From contig OZ005649.1 of the NCBI GenBank assembly GCA_963930645.1, positions 386,189,887 through 386,253,886 on the forward strand: a DNA stretch of 64,000 nt. Direction: 5' to 3'. Origin of the DNA: Salticus scenicus (lineage: Eukaryota > Arthropoda > Arachnida > Araneae > Salticidae). Below, piece by piece: positions 1-14,500 of this stretch. Under the pieces are notes generated by a model. It was not told the DNA's origin, ran no database searches, and worked only from the letters and a program-made list of their open reading frames with translations. The first letter of the stretch is position 1. Each line of letters opens with the position of its first letter. The translations under genes and the position numbers were made by a program.

Positions 1-11
1 TAAAAACTTAC

Positions 12-59
12 TTTAGCAAATGCAATTGACTCTTCAGGAACTCCACTGATTTCTGATAA
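12..59 (-). CDS. USP47: USP47 exon e18
   Basis: 48 nt, 16 codons, phase 0 at both ends: LSEISGVPEESIAFAK. Acceptor TTACAG, donor GTAAGT (11 down to 6). The family continues after this with a GRG-type block, so at least one further exon lies before the window. Confidence 0.9.
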
Positions 60-2908
60 CTGTAATTTACACAAATAAGCATTTTATACATAACTGTTTA
101 TATAAAAATAGTTCTTTTAAATATATAGCATTAAAAATAATTAAAAAGATATTTTAGACCACTACTTAAAATAAAAAATTAAAACTTTTATTTTACTTTT
201 ATTATTACTTCTAAATAAAAAACTTTTAAAAGAAAACTTATTACTTACATTAAATTTCTTTGAAATATAAGGTGGCACAGAAAAATTTTCTGTTTAACAA
301 AAATATCTCTTTTTCTCCTCAAAATAATAACTTATCAAATGATTTTATTAATATATATTCTATATACATTTAATACTATATTCCATTACTAAATTATTTA
401 CTAAAGAAAGTTTTGTGTCAAATAAAATTTTGTGTAACAGGAAAAATCTGATAATTTAAATGTAGCATCATAAATACAATCATCTGCACCCTTTTTTTTT
501 TTTTTTTTAACTAATGAAAATATTTTGGTTAAATGCTAATAAACTGAATTATTTTTTAAAGCCTTTTTAACGTGTTTATAAATGTTTGACAATGACTGAT
601 TAAGTATAATGTTGATATGGCTTTAACATGTTATTTAAGTATAAATAAAACAACAAGCTAAAACAGGACTTAAATTCTTACACCAAAACATATAGGATGC
701 CTAATGCTTTTAAAAACTTATATTAGAATAACTTGCTCGTTTTACTCTTTAGTTTTCTGCATCTGATGTTTCAGTTAACACATATAACTTGAATTTATGG
801 TTGTAATTAAATGCTCAGTAAAAGATAAAAAACAATCTGTGTTTATTTCATTTTATTTTTAAAGAAAAGCACAATTATACTTGCAAAACATTTAAAATAC
901 CTTATAAAAAACTTTTCCATTTATTTGGCTTATTAATTTCAAACACTCCGCATTCATCTTCAGAGCTAATATCTAAAGATTAGATATTGGCTCTGAAGAT
1001 GAACACGGAGTGTTTGAAATTAATAAGCCAAATAAATGGAAAAGTTTTTTATAAGGTATTTTAAATGTTTTGCAAGTACAATCTGTGTTTGTTTATGGTT
1101 AGTTTTAACAATTCCTGGCTGCGGTGTGAAAAGCAAAAGATAAAAAACACTTGGCTGAATTATTTTAATAAAAATCCTGAGATAGGAATTTTTTTAAATG
1201 GCAATTCAACTTGAATTGCACTCATCTTCATAAAAATTAGCATTTACTCATAACCTGTGCTCCACAACAGTATAGTATAGTAAGAACTTAGTTTTTCTTG
1301 GAAAATGTGCAAACTATTTTGAAACACATTTAACGTTAGGGATTTCTTTGATGAAATTCAATCTAAACTATCCCTACCTTCAGAAAAATTACCATTTACT
1401 AGTAACCCACATTTAGTCCGTGGCAAAACATTAGAGAAATTTGTATTTTGTCAGAAATAGCCCTACGATGATTTCCAATAACAAATTGCTTTATTTACTC
1501 TGCAAATTATTTTTACAACAATTCTGAGTCAAAATTGGTCATCTAGTATTTTTTTTACTTAAAGTAAAAAAATAATAATTGTACATTATTATCATCACTT
1601 TACAAAATAAAATATAAATAAGTTAATATTTCGAGTACTGTTATGCAAGCATACACTTTAGTTTAAATATATAGTCATTATTTCAATGAAAGAAAAAATT
1701 CATAACTATAGCAGGCACTCTTAAAATTATGTTAGAAATTACTTAAAGTAATTTAGTAATTATTGAAAATAATTGTACGCTTAGAAACAAACCAAAATCT
1801 ACTTTGATACAATGAGCAAAATGTTTGAAGTTAGTTCTTTTTTTAATATAAAGAGCTTCTTTGTGTCTGCCTGAGCATCGGTTTAGATATGTTCCATTTA
1901 TCGGAGTGCTATAAAATCTAAATAAATTTCAACCTTACCCCCAATGCATGACAAAACCTGATGATTTTTTTTTTTAATTTAAAATGTGACTTTTCAGACA
2001 ATTTACATTCTGAAATTTTATGAAAACAGCAGATATACTTTCTTTCTTCTTTTAAACTGTCATGCATCAAATATAATATTTTAGGTACTGGCACATTGTT
2101 AAAGAAACTGAAATTAACAAAACGTTTGAATTATTATTATTATTATTATTATTATTTTCTTTAAAATAAATTAGAAATCTTTCAAATTTATTATCTTAGC
2201 ATATGCTAAATGGAATGAAGTACTTCTGTTGAAAATTGCAGATTTTAGAAATTGAAATATTTAAATTAAATTTAAGGTTTTCTGTAATAGGATTGCGATG
2301 TACGGAGCTATATAAAATGAATACAGTAGTATCCATTTTATAAATAAATATATATAGTTTTTTATTATTTATTTTATTTGTTTTTCCATTCTCTGACTTG
2401 ATTTAAATATAAACCTAACAAATAATTATTACAGATATAAGTTTATAAAATAAAACATAAATTACCTTTTTTATTAAACATTCATATGTGTCCTTTTCTA
2501 GAATAACTTCTTTAAAAGGATCTAACTGAAATGTAGAAGGGTGCCACATTCTAGTAAACACAGCAGTTTGAGAAGGTGAGGTTAAAGGCTCGGGATCTAA
2601 GAGATAAGTTGAGGAAATCAGAAAATAATTTCAATTTTATAATAAAGTTTTCAAAAAAAAAAAAAAAAAAATATGGAAACATAAGTTAAACAATACAATC
2701 TGCTAAAAACTTGAGTATTTTTAAAAGAGTGTACAAATATAATCAATAAACAATTTATCCCAATAAAGGAAAACAATCTTTTAAAGTTACATTTCACTAA
2801 ATTGAAAATAAATAAAGATATATAAATAAAAAATTGGTGGTAAAAGATTGGGTTGGTTGGTTGGTGACTTTTCGTGACACAAGGTCCAAAATAGGACATT
2901 ATGCCCCA

Positions 2909-2940
<32 letters not shown>

Positions 2941-5900
2941 CCTTTAGAATTAAAATAATGTAGAATGAGGACACCAAAAAAAAAAAAAAATTAAATCAGC
3001 CTCTCGATAAGGGATTTAAAAAAAAAAAAAAAAAAAATGGAGAAAATTGCAAGTTTAATTAAAATTATATAAATACAAACAACAATATAAAATCACACTA
3101 TGCCAATAAAAAGCACATAATATATATTTTATTTATTTTTACTTATTTTCACATAAATAAATAATCTTTAAAAAATAAATTATCAGTTCAACATTGAAAA
3201 CAAATCGCTTGTGATGTTTAATTGGTGAATTTTATTTAAAACAACAAATACACCTACCGGAAAGCACTTCTAGAAACATTTCAAAATTAGCACTAACAGG
3301 AATATCTTTGTCAAATCTCTGATTATCGAGGTATATAACACTTGGATTCTTCCAACTTTTCTTTCGTAATCGACATCTGAAAAAAAAAGAATATGAGAGA
3401 GAATAATCGTGAGGGGAAAAAAAAAAAAGTCGGACTACTTTAATTTTATTTACTGTATGAATACCAATTACAGTATTTAAATCTGTTTAATGAAAAATGT
3501 ATAGAAATCTGTTGCAACGTAATTTGGTTTTGATAAACCACAGTTAATAAATAAAAAATAAAAAAATAACAAGAATTAAATTCTTAATGTTAAATGAAAA
3601 ACTCTCTACAGATACAATTAGCCACTATTCAATCATATATATATATATATTGTACAATCAATATTTGTTCCAATGAAATACTATTGAAAGAAGAACATAA
3701 TACAGTGAAGCATCCATAATCCGGCAGCACCCATAAACCGGCACTAATGACTTTTTCTGTTTTTATTTATTTATTTATTTTCATTCTCTTCTTCTTCTAT
3801 TTTTTTTTTTTTTTTTTAAATCTCTGTCCTTAAATCGTAGTAGTACACAACTTGTTATTCGCAGCATGCTTGCCACCTTTCATACATCTTTAGTAAAGTT
3901 TACACATTTTCGTTTAATTTTATTGATTTTATGGACTAGTATGAATTTTTTACTAATTAATCAAGATGGAAAAAAATTCCAAAAAAGAACAACGAAATTT
4001 TTGTCTTGCTAGGGCAAATCCAAAAGTTAATAATAAAAGAGATTGTTCCTATTTCTGATACCGAAACTCAAAATAAACACGACCACTCGAAATCTCGGTC
4101 AACAGTTTTTAGAAGGAATTGAAAAATATGATTTTATCACTGATAAACATGTACAAAAATAAACAATCTGTATTACTGCTTTATAATTGTTATTTTAAAA
4201 ATTTTAATTTATTTCAAACGTTATTTTTAATTATTTTTGTTTTGGATAAAAATTTACATATAATTAAAAATACATATTTCTTTAGATGCTGTCACTGATA
4301 TATGATTTTGATATACATTTTCGGAACACCTATAATCCAAAAAAATTCGTAATCTGGCAATGTCTATTTCCCGCCGATACCGGATTATCGATGCTTCACT
4401 GTAAAATTATTGAAAATTATTAAAATGGAAGGTATAAAAGAAATTTAATAAATAAACTTTATAAAAACATGACCAATAATTAAATTACAAAAATAATGCC
4501 TCAAAACAAAAATATACTCTTACTATACTATAAAATAAAGGTGCCACTAAAAAACGTAAATCAGAAGCAGCAAAATCAGGAATTTGCATACCAATTAAAT
4601 TTTATAAAAATATCTTTCAAAGTATTAGAAGTGATGATAAAGATCAAACAGATAACTCTAAAACTGCAGGAATTTATAAAATCGATTTTTAAAAGGAAGG
4701 GGTGAGTCGGACTCATATATTTACATGACAAAAATTTAAATTAAAAAACATTTTAACAATATCAAAAATAACAAGACCATAGCCCTTAAAAAGTCACTAA
4801 TAAAACTGATTCAAAAAAAATATCCAAACTAGCAAACTATAATAATTATTTTTATGCCATAAAACACGAAGCAGTTGAGATTTTAGCAAACAATAGCACC
4901 CGTATTTATACAGAACCAGTCAAAATTGACGCAAGGTGGTGCTCCATTCTTCAAGGAAGAAACGAAGAAAAGTAGGCGATATTTACGGCTCACTCTACAT
5001 CCTGAAGATGACTGTGTAGTAGTTGAAAGTGTTTGGTTGTAAACTCTTCCATGGTTTTTAATGTTTTAAATTTTACTTTAAATTGCAAACTTTGGCAACC
5101 AACAATCTTTCAGATTTTGGTCTTCAGAAATTGGAGCAAAAATAGGCTCAAATGAAAATTGCATGAAAAGTAGTCGTGTGTAATAATAGCTTAAAAGAAC
5201 TCAATGCCCATACTTCTTTATTTATTCTTTTTTTTCTTTTTCCCCTGGTTAATTTTTACATATTAGACAGAACAAATGGGAACTGATTAATATTATATAC
5301 TTGAAATATTAATACATCATATCTGAAAATTCCCAAATGAAAACTTCTGAAAATCCTCAAGTCTTTTTTTTTTACTCTCTCTCTCTCTCCTACATTCTTT
5401 GCTATTTTTTCCTTATTACAAAAAAATGTTTTTAAATGAGCTATAAATGAAATACAGTTGTGTTTTTATCTTTTACTGAGTAACAAATTATAATTTCAAT
5501 TGATATGTATTAAATGAAATATTAAAAGTTGAAAAGTGAATAGTAGTTTGTTCTAAATAAGAAAACAAACATATCAACTAAAAGCTTCAAATACAAACTT
5601 TGACAATGCTTTGCTGATTTTCATAAGATTTAATTTACAACTTCAAAAACTAGAGTAAATTTTTTCAAAATTTGTAGATACACTTGTAGAAAGAGAGATA
5701 CATATGAATATAAGTTTTGAAAAATATTAGTATTTCTATACCTATTATTTATTTTATCATTATTACTTTTATTTATTTATTTTGGAAATTCAGCCCTGCA
5801 TTTGACAATCACAAACCTTCAATGAAGTGTAAGAGATTATAAATAACACAATTGAAAAATTAAAAAGATGATTACAAACTTTAAAAACTATTCAGTGATT

Positions 5901-7047
5901 AAAAAACATCTCACCTGTTTAAGGGTATATCCAAGCCACATTTTTCTTGGATTTCTGGAAGGATTTCTTTTTTGGCAGCTAAGACAGTCATACCTTTGAC
6001 TATAACATGATCAATCAAATACTTGAAAGGCTGGAAAGAACAATGACATTAAAAATTAACACAAAAAATTAATAATAAGAAGATAATAATAATACATATA
6101 TAATCATAACAGCCACTTAAGAAGAAAAGAATGCCACTGGTTGAACATAAAATCATATGAAACTTATAACTACTTTTAAATTTATAGAATACTCATATTC
6201 TGTTACAATTTTAAAACTGTTAGTTTTTTAAATTAATAGTTGAACTGCTGAAATGACTGGAAGAAAGAAAAAAAGAAAAAGAAAAAGTCGAACATATAAA
6301 ACTTTATTTAAATCAAATTGGAGGGTAAAGGTTGATATTTTTATTTATTACCAACTATGCGAAAAATACCAGAGCCGGGAATCGAACCCGGGCATCTCCG
6401 CTTAACGCACGGATGTTCTACCGGATGCCCATGGATGCCTAGAGCATCCGTGCGTTAAGCGGAGATACCCGGGTTCGATTCCCGGCTCTGGTATTTTTCA
6501 CATAGTTGGTAATAAATAAAAAAATCAACCTTTACCCTCCAATTTGATTTAAATAAATATTCACGGTTGATGAATTCATGAATAAAAATTTCTAAATATA
6601 AAACTTTATTTATTAATATAAACGCAAAATATTCTAAACAAAAAGAAAAATAACAAGAATGGCAGAACAAAATTTCTTACACAATATGTAAATCAGAAAT
6701 AAAATCCTACAATTAAACTAACCATTTTATTTATTATTTCTTAATGTAAGAAATTAAAAACATAGCCCCAATCCTTTTTCTACTGCAGGTTTTGACAAAA
6801 GTTCCTATGGAGCATGTGTGCAGAACTTACTGTCAGAAGGAATAACCATCTATATAGAGAAATTACTCACAGATTTTTTGAAAACTGATTCAATTCATTA
6901 AATGAAATCTTTATTGATCTGATATGAATCTTCTTTTTTATGCAAGTAAAAATATAAAGAATACAAATCTTTTGTGTCATTACTTTTGCACTACTGGGGG
7001 GGGGGGGGGGAGTACATAGAATATTATGAATAAATTCTCTAAACTGG

Positions 7048-7079
<32 letters not shown>

Positions 7080-9354
7080 GAAGAAAAAGAAGCTTCAACT
7101 AAAAATTAGATTGTCAGAGTATGTAAGAAATATGAGTAATCCAGGAAAATAAACAATAATTATCATTATTATAATACTTTACAAAAAAATTACTTACTTC
7201 TGGTTCATTTACTAACAGCTGAAATACTTTCACTTTGTACTCTCCTTTACGTAGAGCACGACCAAGTTTTACAGCTAACTAAAAAAAAAAAGAAGAAAAT
7301 AACTTTAAACCTAACCTACTTTGATTTCTAAACAAACACACTATCACAATGATAATTAAGAAAACAAGTTTATACAGATTTTAAGCAATCAGTTAAACTT
7401 AGAAGTTAAGAGCATATTCAGAAAAAAAGAAAAAATAATAAGGCAAAACTTCAATAAGAAGGACAATGCAAAGAAAATTATTTAGTGAGGAAAAATCAAT
7501 CGAACTTCCAGAATTATATCTTATTCTTGTAAATACTATATATTCTTAAAATTAAAGCAAATTAAAATTTTTCTGACTTAATATGAAATGAAATGCATCA
7601 AATATTTGTGTTCCCAGTTTGCTTGTCGTCTCAAATGGTGAAACATAAAAGTTAAAAAAAAGAAAAAAAAAAAAAAAAATCCAGAAATTGCTGTGATTAA
7701 AAGCATATTAAAGTGGCTACAAGTCTGTTGCAAATTGACTGCAAGTTTAAGAAGGAAAAAAAAAAAAAAATATTATTCTGAAATTTATATTTTTAACCCA
7801 CAGCTGTAGATTAGATAAATAAAACTTCTCAATATGTAACTGATGTGGCAATGGATTATAACTGACAATGGATTATAAAGGGGGGAAAAATGTGTACACT
7901 TTAGTGTATCTTAACAAAAAAAAATTATAAAATAATAAAAGACAATAAAAAAAGATGGCAGTTGGGTGGGCAGATGTCTGATTATGGAGAATGGGTTGAG
8001 TTGTTTGGCTGGATGGGATTGTGCAATTAAATTAAAAAAAAAACGAAGCAGAAGGCTTGTTACATTTACTTTGTATTAATGTGCAATCTTTCTTTTTCCA
8101 TTAAATTTTCAGTGTCTTTATTGTTAAGTTGTCAACTATTATTAAAATTCTAATCAAACTATTAAACAAAGTAATCAATAAATTTCATTGTTGCATCATA
8201 GTTTCATTATTCTTTATCTGCTATGAAATTTTGCCTTTTTTAATCCATATGACTTCTCTTCTGGTCTTGGCAGGCTGGGGGAGTGTTGATGGCATGAAAC
8301 TAGTTTAACCCCACAGGCAAGTCACAAGTCTTGCCGCCTGCCTTCCTTTCTTAAGTTTCTTAAATTATTTTTTCATAAATTTCGTTTAAGTCTTTCTGTT
8401 AAGATTTTGTTGAGTTAGTTTATTGTTTTGTTTGTTTTGCAGGCTGTTAATTAATAAATTTGGTTTCTTTAAATATGTGTATTTCATACCCAGATGAATT
8501 TTTTTCATCTTTCTGACCTTCACCTACATAAAAATTTTTTTCATTCTTATTGGTCTTTGTGGTTTCAGTGATCTTGTACCTGTTGCTTGGCTTTTCTACG
8601 CTTAATAAGTCATTATTATATATATATATTTACATGGTTGAAATCTAGATAGATATATTGGGCAACTTAATGCAAAAATTCATTTGAACAGAATTAAAAT
8701 TAAGCAAATTGTTGGCAAGAGAACAAGCTTTAGATATTTTCCAGACTTGAAATTTCATAATGGGTTTTTCACATGCTACATATTTAATTTGGAGATCTAA
8801 TTATTTCAACTACATTGAAAAACTTCTCTTTTGTGAAAAATTCCTTATCAGCTTGTAACTGTAATATATTTTTATTTATTTACTTAGATTTGTGAGTTCA
8901 AAAGGGGTTTTTCACAAAAAAGACCTTTTGCAATGTGGTTGAAATAAATGGATCTCCATATTAAATATGTGGCATATTTAGTTTGGCGTGATATGTGAAA
9001 AACTCCTTATGAAATTTTAACTGTGGAAAATATCTAAAATCTAGCTCATTCTTTTGCCAACGATGTATTTAACTTTTACTCTGTTTAAATGAACTTTTTA
9101 AATGAGCTTTTGGCATAAGTTGCCCAATATATCTAGCTTTCAACTTATGATGTAATAAAAAATTTCTATTTTCATGCATGCACAGTAAAAAAATATTTAC
9201 TATAAATGGTCCTATCTGAGGAAATATTACACATGTGAATTTATGTTTCAGAATAATGTTTCTCTAATGTTTGACAACTTTTCTGCCAGTTTTGTGAAAT
9301 TTTCTTAAATCCATTCATGTTCTAAGCAAAAAACTTCCCAAAAATTAATTTTTG

Positions 9355-9387
<33 letters not shown>

Positions 9388-11481
9388 TATATTTGCCTAA
9401 ATAATTGTGCTATTCCCACAAAAAACACACAAATATTGTTCATAGTAAGTGCAACATTGTGTTAAAATTAGAAGTTTTTTGTAGCTATTTTGTGAAAAAG
9501 GGTAATCCAAAGTATTTGTGCTTCTCTTCAATTTGTGGTTTATCCCCTAATTGCACCGTGACTAAATTGATTGTGGGAAATGTGAGATTATAAATGTTCT
9601 TTGCATGTCTGAAGTTCAAGGCCAGTTTATCCAGTATTTTTTTAGAAAATGGAAAAAATGTCGAAAAAAAAAATTGTAATAAACAGATCACCCACTGTAT
9701 TTACGTTAATACTAAACCTGTGATAATTTTGGTTTTTAAAAAAAAGCTAAACAGAAAATGTGTTATTTTCTAATATTTAATAGAAATAGTTTTAACATAT
9801 TCAAAACATAATTCGGCATATAATATATTAATGACTTAAATCCAATATTTATTTTTACTTATTTATTTAAATATAAAAATTTTAATACATACACGACTAT
9901 CATCACCATAAGACATTAAGTTATCAGATAACCTTGTACATTCCATTTCTTGACTACTTGAATAAACCCTATAAATCTAAGGGAAAAAAAAAAAAAAAAC
10001 ATTATACTGCATCTAAATTATTCAATTGAAAAAAAAAAAAAAAATACTTTTGCAAAATGTATACTGTTATACTAACTTTAAAACAGTCAGCACCAACCCC
10101 TACATGAGGTTCTAATTCTTTCTTTAATTCGGCTAATGTAATTCTCTTATCAACATAAGCCCTTAGAGCTAAAAATGAATACATATTTTAAATATCAAGA
10201 AAAATATACATCATAAACATATATATAAGCAGCAATTTTTCATTGAAGAAGAAGAAGATAGGTGAACATTGATTTAATTACAAATAATAACAAAACAAAT
10301 AAAAATATCTTTTAAAATAAGTTTTTAAGAAAGATAGTCTCATTCAAAGGAAATTCAATACAATATTGCACATTTTTGTATATTAAGCAAAAGTATAAAA
10401 ACAAACAATGAAAATTAATTTATTTTCTCTTTTAGTATATTTATTCAAGTTAAATTGAAAGTTTATCTAACTGCCTTAGTTTTTTACTGTGAGCACAAAA
10501 TTTTACAAGTGAGAAATAAAAGTCCTCTTAAATGAAACATCAAATGTAAAGTATGTTTTACAAAATTGAGGACTGAATTTTTTTAATACAATGTTGTACA
10601 TAATTTCACTGTCATAATTTCTATGTCAGGAAAAACATTATGCAAATGATGAAAAAATACAAAACAAGACAGTGTTAGGTGCATGATTAAATTTATGTTT
10701 TCAGAAAGAAAAAAAAAATCTTTTAATAATAGTAAACTTACAAACCTTTTCCTCGACCCTAAAATGTTGCAAATGCATACATTTTGTAAAGAAAAAAAAG
10801 TAAATGAAATAAGGATTGTCTGCAGAAAACTACTTCGATCAATTTCATTTACAGAATTAGCTGTTAAATCAACCAGCTTGTTTGTTATCCGAATAAATCA
10901 ATTTTGTAATATATTTATTCCACAAAAAGCACACACACACACATAAACTAAAGAATTTTTTTTTATAAGAAGCATGGTAGTAAGATAAACTCAGATTATA
11001 ATGTAATAACCAAATTATTCTACATAAAAACACCTAACAATAAAGTAGCTACCCACCTAACATTAAGCCATAAAACTAGATCCTAAGCCAGGGGCTTAAA
11101 TATAAGAAATTTCCTTTCTTTCTGGTCATTACAAAAAATTAAGAAGTTATCATGAAAGACAATAACCTACTTCTCTACTAATATTGTCTATCACATTTAT
11201 GTTGTTAATCATTACATTTTTCAAAAAAAAATGGTTGACCTAGAACCATTAAATTTTATACACAAGTGTATCTTTACAGGATCTGATCCTGTATAATGTT
11301 AACTCTAGAAGAATTTCAAAGTAGGAACTCAGTAAAAAGAACAGTGTTTTCAAAAAAGAACATTATTTTCTTTTGCCCTAACATGAATTAGAAGTTGGAC
11401 AACTAACAGTTTGTAAAATTTAAAATATCAATGTAATGTGGTCTTGGGGAAAAAAAAAAAATCACATTTTAAGTAATTTTG

Positions 11482-11514
<33 letters not shown>

Positions 11515-14500
11515 GTAAAATATCTAATTTTCAACAGAATTTAGTGTTTTTTGGGGCTGCAAACTCATAATCCTCATTAATAACAAATTTTCAACTGTCA
11601 AAATTGGTTCAAAATTTATGATTATTTAATTTTAAAAAAAAGTGTTTTTAAGCTCCATTCTAAAAAAAAACTACATGATTTTTAAGTTTAACAGGATATA
11701 AAGTTTATTAATATTTCATTAACACTAATTAAAAATTCAAAGATTGTCAGCTGGTAAATTATAAAATATCAATGCAAAATGACCTGAAAAAACATTTTAC
11801 TTTATTTAAAAAATCTATCACACATATTTTTCATCAATCATAGCTAAAACCATCTCAATTAATCAAATAAAAGCAACTGCACTGAAATCAGTTTATTAAT
11901 TTGAAAGCTACATATTTTTTGGTCGAGGGTTAGGAACAAGTATTTTTTGAACAATTTGCATTATTCACATCAATTACTTTTTTAAATAGTGTTGAAGTAA
12001 TGCCAGATTTACTATTTCAAAACAAGAATGGTGAGCTCAAAGATTGAGTGCAGTCAAAAGAGAGGACAAATCATTCATTTCCGCAAGGTGATTGCTAACT
12101 AGCACTGATTTGTGCACTGCTCAGCATACTATTAATAATATAATTTTTAAAAAAAAGAACTGTCATACATTGATCATAACTAAAATTTGCAGGTAGTTAA
12201 AGATTATCAAGGTATACAATCCTCACCAATTTATATTAGCAATTGTTACTTAAAAATAGACAGTAGAATTCAGAAATTTCATAACCTTTATCTGTTATTA
12301 TTAACATAGATTATGTTATTACTATATTTTATACTGTATAAATTATACCCTATACATTTTATATTGAATGTCAATTACAAAACTTACACCCACATTTGGA
12401 TATGGCCTGAATTACATTATATGTGCATGACGTGATCCATTATCACATGTATATATTACTGATCAGTCTGAATATGATCTAGAAATGCCCAGTACTAGAT
12501 CTGTAGCCTTGTGTGGATTAAATAATGTGCATGTTGCTGCGCAGCAGGTAAATGCTGCATATACATATAACATACAACCTGTCGTATCCACTGACAATAA
12601 ATGGCATTCACCAATGTTGATTTTTTTTTTTTTAACAGAAGTAGAAGAGATATTTAGGCCAAATATTTCACAATGTTTATTTTGAACACACAACATATAT
12701 GTTCCAGCATCTGCATCTGGACAATTGAGTAAAATCCATCCAAAGGATTTAGAGGGAATATGGAATTTTGAGCTTGGATGTCTTTGCCCTGTTCTGAAGT
12801 AATGATTACTAATATAAAATGGTAATGGTGATATCCTCGAACTACCCCTTAATTTTAATGTTGTGGAATTTTTAATTTAATTCCCATTATTTAATTATGA
12901 TAATTTATCACTGCAAATTAATGGACATGTTATAAGTATAATGATTATATTGATATTAGTTCAAAATTAAATAAAATTTTGGAAATAATCACTATTCCAC
13001 CACATGTGACTAAACTATGTCAACCATTATTATTATTTTTTTTAAAATATATAAAATTTACCATAATTTTTTTCTCATGGATTTACAGTTATATAACTGA
13101 AACGAAATGACCAAACTACATTTCTTAAAACACAACCAATTTCCATCCATTTTATGATATATGAAAACCTAGAGGTATTCCTGATAATATTGTGAATATC
13201 TTGACGATTATAAACCAAAGATTTTTGCTTCAAGATTCAAAACGAATAATTCGTCTGACTGCACAGTGTGTTTACCTGTTAAAGATCACCTTTCTTTCAT
13301 TTATTGCTTTTCGTATAATCTTTTATACATAATTTAATATGTTGCATCAAATCTGGAACTTAATTGACATGCATAGCTTTTTCTTTAAAAACACTGCCAG
13401 TGGAAATTATGTTTAGCTGCCCTGTATACATATCATAGCAAATCAACTTCAAGTTTTTATTTTTACTTTTTTCTAAATAAGAATAAAATATTGGATTCAA
13501 GAAAATTTCCAACGTCCAATTTTCACTAATTTACACGATTTGGCCCTTTTTAGAAAATATGTGGTTTATCTATGTGTGTGTGTATCATCAAAATTTTGAT
13601 GATGATGTATCTCACAAACCAATGAATGGAAATTCAACAACACTTCCGTATTTTATGCAATAGCTATATTTTTTCAAGTTTCATCACAACAACATATAAT
13701 GTTTTGCTTAATTTCTAAAGAGAGATGTTTTTTCTTAGTCATTTTTATCATGCAAGTGATTATATATGTCTGTGGCAAATAAAACACAGGTTTTCCTAGT
13801 TAGTGTCAAAGTTGATTTTCTTACTATTTTTTTAAGAGTGAGATTATCACTTCAAAACTTTTTGGCAGGCAAATAGTGTTAAGAATGATCAAGGGAGGGG
13901 TCAGTATTTTCTGAAAAGGATGCAATAGCATCTCCTGTTTCTAGAGATAAAGACAGCATCATTTGTTTCTCTAAATATTTAAAAAGAGTTTTCCAAATTT
14001 TCAATTTGCTTTGAATGCGAAGAACAAAATTTTGAAAAGAAAAGAACAAATTTGTTTAATTTAAATATGAGTACTGTTTCATTTTAAGTGAGTGCTCTTA
14101 TTTTATATATTCATTTATACAATGACAATTCTATTATTTTTCCTGTACTGCCCATTGGAAGAAAATTTTTTTTGTATTAAGCAAAATTTCAGTTAAGCAT
14201 TTTGTCTTAATGGAGTTTAACTGTAGAAGGACCTTACAGCATTTAAAAACTGTACTGTTATTAAAATGAGAGAAAAAATTTAGAACTAGTGGTAGAAAAT
14301 AAGTACTTTAAAAATGAAAGATAAAAAAGGAATTTTACACATTTTATAAGGATGGTAAATTACTCTGCTATTATCACTATATCATGCAAATAAATAAAAA
14401 AATCTTAAAATATTTTTTCTTAAAGTTGTAATTTTTACTGAATTATCACAGTTTCTTATATTTTAGTAATTTTTGTTAACAACCTTGCATTTTTCTCTGT

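Larger units (their letters stand above)
60..2465. other. Intron e17/e18, mostly unremarkable
   Basis: AT-rich intronic sequence. It holds the 201-bp palindrome at 878-1078 and a TTA/ATT microsatellite at 2131-2156. I see no other gene or recognisable repeat. Confidence 0.6.

Noticed and set aside
2651..2977. 108-codon minus-strand open frame
   Set aside because: Made of poly-Lys/poly-Phe from A and T homopolymers; no domain and no splice context.
4496..4705. 69-codon plus-strand frame after the pogo element
   Set aside because: An overlapping frame has a KKRKSEAAK-like basic run that recalls some hAT proteins, but it is too short and ambiguous to call.
6370..6490. Possible functional tRNA genes
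   Set aside because: Only the 3' half (anticodon and T arms) is present in each inverted arm; the 5' acceptor and a proper D arm are missing.
12485..12685. 66-codon plus-strand frame with fairly normal composition
   Set aside because: Reads MPSTRSVALCGLNNVHVAAQ but matches no family I know and has no flanking signals; left unannotated.
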